Assembly: GCA_902796465.1 (NCBI GenBank)
Contig: CADBPK010000310.1
Location: forward strand, 1 to 5,818
Length of the DNA: 5,818 nucleotides
Source of the DNA: an uncultured Erysipelotrichaceae bacterium
GTDB taxonomy: Bacteria > Bacillota_I > Bacilli_A > Erysipelotrichales > Erysipelotrichaceae
Reading direction: 5' to 3'
A program made the translations under genes and the position numbers. Numbering within the stretch: position 1 is the stretch's first letter; every line of letters starts with the position of its first letter. Below, one piece after another: positions 1 to 4,600 of the stretch. Below the pieces are notes generated by a model. It was not told the origin of the DNA, did no database searches, and saw only the letters and a program-made list of their open reading frames with translations.

Positions 1-1476
1 CCGCACAGTTTCTTCACGACAAACAAACAGGGGGACATCATTACCCGGATGACGAGTGATATCGACGGAGTCCGCCAGATTATTACCAATACATTTACAA
101 GCATCCTGAGCAATGTGATCACACTGGTCGTTGCACTTGTGGCCATGTTCCGGAAAAACTGGATCCTCGCCCTGATCGGCATTATCATTGTTCCGCTGTT
201 TACCCTGCCGACAAGAAGGGCAGGAAAGACCAGGTGGTCACTGACAAAGGAATCGCAGGAAGCGAATGATGCGATGAACAGCATACTGAATGAGACTATG
301 TCTGTCAGCGGGCAGCTGCTGGTCAAACTGTTCGGCCGAGAAGACTTTGAAATGAAAAAGTACCGGTACACCAATCAGAAAATGATTGACCTGAATGTGC
401 GGGAATCCATGGCCGGCAGATGGTTTGTGGTAGTTCTTAGTACATTTGCGTCCATCGGGCCGATGATGCTGTATCTGGTCGGCGGCATCCTCATGATGAA
501 ATACAATTCCTCCATAACAGTCGGTGATATCACGGTTCTGGTGGCTCTGCTGGGAAGGATGTACGGTCCGGTGAACCAGCTTCTGAATATCCAGGTGAAC
601 TGGATCCGTTCCATGGCACTGTTTACAAGGATATTTGATTACTTTGATATGCCCGTGGAGATCCGGAATAAGGAAAATGCACTGATTCCGGAAACGACAA
701 CGGGAACGGTCGAATTTAAAAATGTTTTCTTCCGGTACGGACCGGAACGCATGATACTGAAGGATATTTCTTTCCGTCTGGACAGCGGCCGCAGCATTGC
801 GATCGTCGGTCCTTCTGGTTCCGGGAAATCAACTCTGATCAATCTGATCCCGCGTCTTTATGATGTGACGGAAGGTGCCGTGCTCTTCGACGGACATGAT
901 GTACGCGATCTGGACCTGCATTATCTCCGCAGCAATGTCGGCATCGTTACGCAGGATACGTATCTGTTCTCCGGTACGATCCGGGAAAACCTGCAGTATG
1001 CTAATCTGCATGCGACGATGGATGATATGATCGAAGCCTGCAAAAAAGCCAATATCCATGATTTTATTATGGCCCAGGAAAAAGGTTATCAGACCCAGGT
1101 CGGCAACCGCGGACTGAAGCTTTCAGGAGGTGAGAAGCAGAGGCTTTCCATTGCCCGGATCCTTCTGAAGGATCCCGCCGGCATGATCTTTGACGAAGCG
1201 ACCGCGTCATTGGATTCGATTTCTGAAAAAGCGATCCAGGATGCCATTGATCCCCTGATCACATCCCGGACGAGTATCCTGATCGCGCACAGACTGTCCA
1301 CGATCCTCGCCGCGGATGAGATCCTCGTGGTGAAAGACGGGGAGATCTGTGAGCGCGGAACACATGAGGAACTGGTCGGCAGGGGAGGCATTTATACGGA
1401 ACTGTACAATACGCAGTTCATGCCGGCAGAAATGAAAAAGAAAACGGACCGGGAGGCACCGGTCACAGCGCAGTAA
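1..1476 (+). CDS. ABC exporter half-transporter, TMD-NBD fusion (5' partial)
   Basis: C-terminal 491 codons of an exporter-type ABC protein; the frame is open from base 1, so the true start lies upstream. Roughly 100 residues, including the first membrane helices, should be missing against a usual length near 580-600. Codons 3-23 match the conserved cytoplasmic extension (FFTTNKQGDIITRMTSDID). Hydrophobic segments lie near codons 33-50, 54-69, 141-166 and 177-195. The ATPase domain has Walker A GPSGSGKST (270-278), Q-loop Gln318, signature LSGGE (374-378), Walker B MIFDE with Asp398/Glu399, D-loop SLD and switch His430 in IAHRLST. All catalytic motifs are intact, so an active ATPase is expected. 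Such proteins work as homo- or heterodimers in the cytoplasmic membrane, exporting drugs, lipids or peptides. The substrate cannot be told from sequence. A partner half-transporter could lie upstream, outside the window. The gene ends at a shared terminator facing the metalloregulator. Confidence 0.95.
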   Translation, partial: PHSFFTTNKQGDIITRMTSDIDGVRQIITNTFTSILSNVITLVVALVAMFRKNWILALIGIIIVPLFTLPTRRAGKTRWSLTKESQEANDAMNSILNETMSVSGQLLVKLFGREDFEMKKYRYTNQKMIDLNVRESMAGRWFVVVLSTFASIGPMMLYLVGGILMMKYNSSITVGDITVLVALLGRMYGPVNQLLNIQVNWIRSMALFTRIFDYFDMPVEIRNKENALIPETTTGTVEFKNVFFRYGPERMILKDISFRLDSGRSIAIVGPSGSGKSTLINLIPRLYDVTEGAVLFDGHDVRDLDLHYLRSNVGIVTQDTYLFSGTIRENLQYANLHATMDDMIEACKKANIHDFIMAQEKGYQTQVGNRGLKLSGGEKQRLSIARILLKDPAGMIFDEATASLDSISEKAIQDAIDPLITSRTSILIAHRLSTILAADEILVVKDGEICERGTHEELVGRGGIYTELYNTQFMPAEMKKKTDREAPVTAQ

Positions 1477-1483
1477 GCAATCA

Positions 1484-1509
1484 AAAGCCCGCTAAGGTCA
1501 GCGGGCTTT
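1484..1509. terminator. Bidirectional hairpin terminator between convergent genes
   Basis: A perfect 10-bp stem (AAAGCCCGCT, 1484-1493, pairing with AGCGGGCTTT, 1500-1509) closes a six-base loop. It starts 7 bases after the transporter stop. On the minus strand it is followed by a TTTTG run and has A's on the other side, so it can serve both genes. The right arm is not intergenic: it encodes the last residues of the regulator (Val-Lys-Ala-Arg), and the regulator stop codon (1498-1500) sits at the loop edge. The U tract on the plus strand is short (CTTTG), so termination there may be less efficient. Confidence 0.8.
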
Positions 1510-1863
1510 GACATATTCTTTCAGTTTTTGGAATGTTTCATCACTGAGGTCATGTTCGACCTTGCATGCGTCATCTGCGGCAGTTTCTTCAGGTACGCCG
1601 ATCATCAGGAAAAAATCCGTAAGCATTTTATGACGCTCATAGATCCGCTCGGCGATTTCCCTTCCCGGAGGCAGCAGCTTCAGAGATCCGTCTTTTTCCA
1701 TAGTGATATAGCCGTTTTCCCGCAGTTTTTTCATTGCGATTGAAACACTTGCTTTGGAATATCCTTCTTCCTGTGCAACATCGACAGAATGGACAACACC
1801 ATTTCTCTCTTCCAGCATCAGGATTGCTTCCAGATAGTCTTCAGCAGATTTATATATTTTCAT
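1498..1863 (-). CDS. DtxR/MntR-family metal-dependent transcriptional regulator
   Basis: A 121-residue repressor of the iron/manganese-dependent DtxR family, without the C-terminal SH3-like domain, like MntR but about 20 residues shorter. Residues 1-65 form the winged helix-turn-helix, with a recognition-helix region around SKASVSIAMKKL (36-47). Residues 66-121 form the dimerisation and metal-binding helices. An ungapped comparison from memory with Bacillus subtilis MntR gives metal ligands Asp9, Glu12, His78, Cys100, Glu103 and His104. Cys100 occupies the MntR Glu99 position and resembles DtxR Cys102. The protein should bind Mn(II) or Fe(II) and repress uptake or efflux genes; its targets are not shown here. 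The start at 1863 has GGGAG seven bases upstream and the expected N-terminus (KSAEDYLEAI). It is convergent with the ABC transporter and divergent from the DUF3783 gene across 95 bp, which could hold its operator. Autoregulation is possible but not demonstrated. Confidence 0.9.
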   Translation of the reverse strand: MKIYKSAEDYLEAILMLEERNGVVHSVDVAQEEGYSKASVSIAMKKLRENGYITMEKDGSLKLLPPGREIAERIYERHKMLTDFFLMIGVPEETAADDACKVEHDLSDETFQKLKEYVKAR

Positions 1864-1870
1864 ATGAATT

Positions 1871-1893
1871 CTCCCGTTATTAAAATCATTCTA
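1871..1893 (-). promoter_or_regulatory. Probable ribosome binding site and -10 region of the metalloregulator gene
   Basis: On the minus strand GGGAG (1871-1875) lies seven bases before the ATG and fixes the start. Upstream, TAGAAT (1888-1893) or TTTAAT (1879-1884) could act as the -10 element. No convincing -35 is seen for either. The ribosome site is well supported; the promoter assignment is weak. Confidence 0.45.
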
Positions 1894-1958
1894 AATTGAA
1901 TTGGATGAAAAGGGAAGCACTTTGACCATTCATCGTGTACAATAGGAACGAGGCTGAT

Positions 1959-2513
1959 ATGAGAAAAATACTCTTATACGGGGTCGGTGAAGAGACTCTG
2001 CAGGCAATCAAAATGACCGGACAGATCTGGAACATCCGGGTCATCCGCATTACAGACGGACAGCTGGCTGATACACTGGCCGGATTGTTTGAAGCGGAAA
2101 CGGATTTCAGCGGCACCTGCGATGCGTTCGAAGATGAATATATGCTGATACAGGATATGTCGCGGGAGGAACTGATCGGCCTGATCAGGGCGCTGAAGAA
2201 ACAGGGCGTAGAGTTTGAAGGCATCAAAGTCATGCGTACGCCGTCAAACGAGAACTGGAAACTGGAAGACCTTTTCCGGGAAACAGCCGAAGAACATCAG
2301 GTCGTAAAGAAAGTAAGACTTCTGCAGCAGATCCTGCAGTCCTGCGGCACACTTGATCTGTCTCAGTATCCCGATGAAGGAAAAGAGTTGAAACAGGCGG
2401 TCAGAAACGCCTATGCCTTTCTTCAGACAGGACAGTTTTCCCTGCAGGAAACAGAAGAACAGATCCGTGTACTGATGGAAATACTGAAAAATACCGGCAG
2501 ATTGGTGCACTGA
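1959..2513 (+). CDS. DUF3783 domain protein, function unknown
   Basis: A 184-residue cytoplasmic protein with no signal peptide or membrane segment. Residues 1-60 begin with a short strand-like segment (RKILLYGVG) and look like an alpha/beta fold. Residues 62-113 resemble DUF3783, a family found mainly in Bacillota, with the hallmark GIKVMRTPSNENWKLEDL (88-105). The remainder, 114-184, is charged and predicted helical. No catalytic motif is recognisable and no function is claimed. The start at 1959 is preferred over an in-frame GTG at 1935 because AGGAACGAGG (1944-1953) lies just upstream and the conserved-looking N-terminus starts there. A TACAAT (1938-1943) could be a -10, but it lacks a well-spaced -35. 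The gene is divergent from the metalloregulator and 70 bp upstream of the acetyltransferase gene on the same strand, so co-transcription is possible. Confidence 0.8.
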   Translation: MRKILLYGVGEETLQAIKMTGQIWNIRVIRITDGQLADTLAGLFEAETDFSGTCDAFEDEYMLIQDMSREELIGLIRALKKQGVEFEGIKVMRTPSNENWKLEDLFRETAEEHQVVKKVRLLQQILQSCGTLDLSQYPDEGKELKQAVRNAYAFLQTGQFSLQETEEQIRVLMEILKNTGRLVH

Positions 2514-2531
2514 TTACATATACGGAAACAC

Positions 2532-2558
2532 AAATAAAAAACCATGGCAGCTGCCATG
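2532..2558 (-). terminator. Perfect 16-bp palindrome with U tract on the minus strand
   Basis: Bases 2543-2558 read CATGGCAGCTGCCATG on both strands. On the minus strand the hairpin (stem CATGGC/GCCATG, loop AGCT) is followed by G, six T's, A and three T's (2542-2532), the form of an intrinsic terminator. On the plus strand the A-rich run precedes the hairpin and no U tract follows, so it should not stop plus-strand transcription there. It lies in the 70-bp gap before the acetyltransferase gene, ending 12 bases before that gene's GGAG ribosome site. It could instead be an operator for a dimeric regulator. Confidence 0.55.
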
Positions 2559-2583
2559 AGAAGTATGAACGGAGTTGTGAATA

Positions 2584-3402
2584 ATGTCAGAACAGAAAGA
2601 AATGGTAAAAGATCCAGTCACAAAAGAATTGCTGAAAGAGGCACTGACCAAGCTTGGCGTCAATAACAAGATGATCATCGAGGTGCATTCACGCCTGTCG
2701 GCATTTAATTATATGATCGGCGGCGCACGTACGATCGTTGATGTTCTGATGGAGCTGACGGACAACGGCGGAACATTGCTGATGCCGACGCAGGTCCGTG
2801 ATAACAGCGAACCCAGTGACTGGTCAGATCCGCCTGTCTCACCGGCAGTATATAAAGCAGTAAGAAGCGCGATCCCGCCGTATAATCCGGTCACGAGCGA
2901 TATCCCCAATATGGGGGAAGTCGTGAAGAATTTCCGCAGCCGGGAAGGCGTTGTAATCTCCAATCACCCGTGTGTTTCCTATGCGGCATGGGGAAGATAT
3001 GCAAAACTTCTGTGCAACAGGCAGTCCATCCATTTCCCGCTGTCCGAAGAATCACCGACAGCACGTCTGTATGAAATGAAGGGGAACGTTCTGCTTCTCG
3101 GTGCCGATTTCGATACGGTAACGTGCATGCATCTGGCGGAATACCGCTGCGACTGCCGCCCGGTACAGATCAACGGTGTCAGTATCGAGACAAAGGAAGG
3201 CGAGAGAAAGTGGCAGAAATATCTGGACCTGGAACTCGACAGCAGTGCATTTATGAAGGTCCGTTCGATCATGGCAAAGAAAAACATGATCCGTGAGACC
3301 ATGCTGGGAGGGTGCAGGATACAGTTCTTCTCCGCATCGGCTGCGATCGATGAAGCAACACGATTCCTGGAGAAGAGTACGGTATACGATCTGTATCGCT
3401 GA
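2584..3402 (+). CDS. AAC(3)-family aminoglycoside N-acetyltransferase-like protein
   Basis: A 272-residue member of the Antibiotic_NAT family, whose AAC(3) members acetylate the 3-amino group of 2-deoxystreptamine aminoglycosides using acetyl-CoA. The length is typical. Family landmarks are in order: VHSRLS with His35; IGG (45-47); GGTLLMPTQ (62-70); MG (110-111); NHPCVSYAAWG (127-137); SEESPTARLYE (154-164); and LLGADFDTVTCMHLAEYR (171-188) with His183 and Glu186. It is cytoplasmic with no signal peptide. The start at 2584 has GGAG nine bases upstream. Chromosomal homologues such as Bacillus YokD show that membership alone does not prove clinical-level resistance, and the native substrate may differ. 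No transposon, integron or codon-use shift surrounds it, so it looks resident rather than recently acquired. Its stop (3400-3402) directly abuts the stop of the convergent reductase gene. Confidence 0.88.
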   Translation: MSEQKEMVKDPVTKELLKEALTKLGVNNKMIIEVHSRLSAFNYMIGGARTIVDVLMELTDNGGTLLMPTQVRDNSEPSDWSDPPVSPAVYKAVRSAIPPYNPVTSDIPNMGEVVKNFRSREGVVISNHPCVSYAAWGRYAKLLCNRQSIHFPLSEESPTARLYEMKGNVLLLGADFDTVTCMHLAEYRCDCRPVQINGVSIETKEGERKWQKYLDLELDSSAFMKVRSIMAKKNMIRETMLGGCRIQFFSASAAIDEATRFLEKSTVYDLYR

Positions 3403-3858
3403 TCAATAAGACCAATGATGCCGGAGGATTGCCTGACTGATAGAGTCGGCAGCTTCCAGCATTTCTTTTACCTCTTTTTCCGTGAAGCGGTTTTTGCGGG
3501 GTGAATCAAGATCGATCATGCCGAACATCTCGTTATTGACAAGAATGGGTACACAGAGCTCACTGCGGCTGGCTGCGTCGCACGCGATATGATCAGCCAC
3601 CGCCAGTACATCATCGACCTTCTGTACGCTTTTTTCCCTGTAGCAGCGTCCGCAGACACCTTTGTCAAACGGAATATGCGTACAGGCTGGCTTACCCTGG
3701 AACGGGCCTACGACCAGTTCGCCGTTTTTGACGAAATAGAAGCCCGCCCAGTTCAGGTTGTCATAGTTCATATTGATGCAGGCACTGACATTCGCAAAAG
3801 AGGCAATCATGTTGCTTTCTTCAAGAAGACTTTTAATCTGTTCATTTATCATGCTCAT
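3403..3858 (-). CDS. msrC: Free methionine-(R)-sulfoxide reductase (GAF-type fRMsr)
   Basis: A 151-residue single GAF-domain protein matching E. coli YebR/MsrC and yeast Ykg9. It reduces free L-methionine-(R)-sulfoxide to methionine, with thioredoxin as the usual reductant. Diagnostic segments are NWAGFYF (36-42), GPFQGKPAC (51-59), IPFDKGVCG (62-70), HIACDAASRSE (90-100) and MIDLDSP (114-120). The three redox cysteines of the family are present as Cys59, Cys69 and Cys93. Cys69 is followed by Gly-Arg-Cys72, giving a CxxC. The open frame extends upstream to 4053, but similarity begins near Met1. An extended -10 box (3865-3873) ends six bases before this ATG, so longer forms would start upstream of transcription. 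An alternative start is Met3 (3850-3852). No Shine-Dalgarno sequence precedes either. The gene is convergent with the acetyltransferase with no gap, and divergent from ntdP. Confidence 0.93.
   Translation of the reverse strand: MSMINEQIKSLLEESNMIASFANVSACINMNYDNLNWAGFYFVKNGELVVGPFQGKPACTHIPFDKGVCGRCYREKSVQKVDDVLAVADHIACDAASRSELCVPILVNNEMFGMIDLDSPRKNRFTEKEVKEMLEAADSISQAILRHHWSY
3431..3450 (+). terminator. Weak candidate terminator of the acetyltransferase mRNA, inside the reductase gene
   Basis: Downstream of the acetyltransferase stop, GCCTGACT (3431-3438) can pair with AGTCGGC (3444-3450), with one bulged T and a five-base loop. A T-rich stretch follows only after about ten bases. There is no intergenic space between the convergent genes, so any terminator must lie in the opposite coding sequence. 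The U tract is not adjacent, so this is tentative. Confidence 0.22.
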
Positions 3859-3864
3859 AAAGGA

Positions 3865-3893
3865 ATTATAACATTTCATCCTGATCCGGTCAT
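3865..3893 (-). promoter_or_regulatory. Extended -10 promoter of the methionine sulfoxide reductase gene
   Basis: On the minus strand a consensus TATAAT (3865-3870) is preceded by TGT, giving the extended -10 form TGnTATAAT. ATGACC (3888-3893) lies 17 bases upstream and matches four of six -35 positions. Six bases separate the -10 from the ATG at 3858, so transcription should start at, or within a base of, the start codon. Confidence 0.7.
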
Positions 3894-3930
3894 CTGTATG
3901 GTTTCCTTGGACGAAAGCGGAAAGAGAAAC

Positions 3931-3958
3931 TTGCTTCAGAAGAGAATATGTGTAAAAT
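3931..3958 (+). promoter_or_regulatory. Probable sigma-A promoter of ntdP
   Basis: TTGCTT (3931-3936) and TAAAAT (3953-3958) are 16 bases apart, giving a reasonable housekeeping promoter. The predicted start near 3965 leaves a leader of about 20 bases that contains GGAG (3976-3979), six bases from the ATG. It is back-to-back with the reductase promoter in the same 127-bp gap, with no -35 overlap. Confidence 0.55.
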
Positions 3959-3985
3959 ATATATGCGGTAAAAACGGAGTAGCAA

Positions 3986-4549
3986 ATGGTCCCGGAAGTA
4001 GGAAAATCGGTATATGTGCAAAGTTTCAAACATGACGGCAGTCTGCATCGCACCTGGTGCAGGGCTTTTGTGATTGAAGCTGATGAAAAGCATTATGTTG
4101 CCGTAACACACAGGGCCTGGGTCATTGAATCTGACGGCAGAAAATGGCTGACAAGGGAGCCTGCGATCTGCTTTTATTACACGGACCGGTGGTATAACGT
4201 CATTACCATGATCCGGCACAGCGGTGTTTATTATTACTGCAACCTGGCATCCCCGTCCCTGTATGACGGAGAAGCGATCAAGAATATCGACTATGATCTG
4301 GATGTGAAACTGTATCCGGACGGCGGATATAAACTGCTGGATGAGAACGAATACGCTGATCATGCCAAAAAGATGAATTATCCGAAAGAGGTCATGGAGA
4401 TCGTGGAAAAACAGATGGATCTCCTCGTCAACGACCAGATGGCAAACTTCAAAGACCCGTTCAACCAGGAATGCATCGATAAATACTTTGAAAAATACCG
4501 CACAATGACAGCGCATCTCAAGCGCAGACATTATGACGATATATTATGA
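3986..4549 (+). CDS. ntdP: Nucleoside tri-/diphosphate phosphatase NtdP (DUF402, YgaC/UPF0374)
   Basis: A 187-residue protein closely resembling Staphylococcus aureus Ntdp and B. subtilis YgaC, slightly longer than the usual ~180. Members hydrolyse nucleoside tri- and diphosphates with divalent metal ions in the cytoplasm. Landmarks are VQSFKHDGSLHRTW (11-24), ESDGRKWLTREPA (48-60), GVYYYCNLASP (80-90), IDYDLDVKLYPDGGY (101-115), LLDENEY (117-123) and MNYP (130-133). By family pattern the metal ligands are probably Asn86, the Asp102/104/106 cluster, and acidic residues near Asp119-Glu122; a conserved basic residue (Arg22 region) assists catalysis. The start at 3986 has GGAG six bases upstream and fits the family N-terminus. 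The last 30 residues are basic and divergent. A strong terminator overlaps its stop codon, so it is monocistronic. Confidence 0.94.
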   Translation: MVPEVGKSVYVQSFKHDGSLHRTWCRAFVIEADEKHYVAVTHRAWVIESDGRKWLTREPAICFYYTDRWYNVITMIRHSGVYYYCNLASPSLYDGEAIKNIDYDLDVKLYPDGGYKLLDENEYADHAKKMNYPKEVMEIVEKQMDLLVNDQMANFKDPFNQECIDKYFEKYRTMTAHLKRRHYDDIL

Positions 4550-4578
4550 AGATTTCCCGCAGAGGGGAATCTTCTTTT
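4548..4578 (+). terminator. Strong intrinsic terminator of ntdP
   Basis: An 11-bp stem with one G-T wobble (4548-4558 with 4564-4574) and a five-base GCAGA loop is followed by TTTT. The left arm begins inside the TGA stop codon of ntdP. Only 26 bases separate the stem from the next gene's start codon, so that gene needs its own promoter in a very small space. Confidence 0.88.
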
Positions 4579-4584
4579 CAATTA

Positions 4585-4593
4585 TGATATGAT
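4585..4593 (+). promoter_or_regulatory. Extended -10 promoter of the RlmI-like gene
   Basis: TGATATGAT gives a TGn-type extended -10 with hexamer TATGAT (4588-4593). No good -35 is seen; the expected position falls in the ntdP terminator stem, and extended -10 promoters can work without one. Seven bases lie between the hexamer and the ATG at 4601, placing the transcription start at or next to the start codon. Confidence 0.5.
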
Positions 4594-4600
4594 ATTGCGT

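Noticed and set aside
1..1863. Transporter and metalloregulator as one metal-export system
   Set aside because: They are convergent, not co-transcribed, and exporter-type ABC proteins are not typical metal importers. Proximity alone is not enough.
1922..1943. TTGACC and TACAAT as a promoter for the DUF3783 gene
   Set aside because: Spacing is only 10 bases, too short for a sigma-A promoter. TACAAT alone could be a -10, but its partner is not found.
1935..1958. GTG start for the DUF3783 gene
   Set aside because: No ribosome site precedes it, whereas AGGAACGAGG precedes the ATG at 1959. The eight extra residues do not look like family sequence.
2584..3402. Acetyltransferase as a recently acquired mobile resistance gene
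   Set aside because: No insertion sequence, integron attachment site or clear codon-use change is seen around it. It sits within ordinary chromosomal genes and may not act on clinical aminoglycosides.
3859..4053. N-terminal extension of the reductase frame (65 extra codons)
   Set aside because: The extension overlaps the ntdP start on the other strand, lies upstream of a consensus -10 box, and is not part of the GAF reductase family.
3890..4531. 213-codon open frame on the minus strand over ntdP
   Set aside because: It lies antisense to a clearly recognised NtdP gene. Its translation is rich in His, Phe and Ile with no family resemblance, and it overlaps the reductase promoter; it is a shadow frame.
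4589..4600. Upstream in-frame ATG for the RlmI-like gene
   Set aside because: It lies within the TATGAT hexamer, has no ribosome site, and adds only Met-Ile-Leu-Arg. ATG 4601 fits better.
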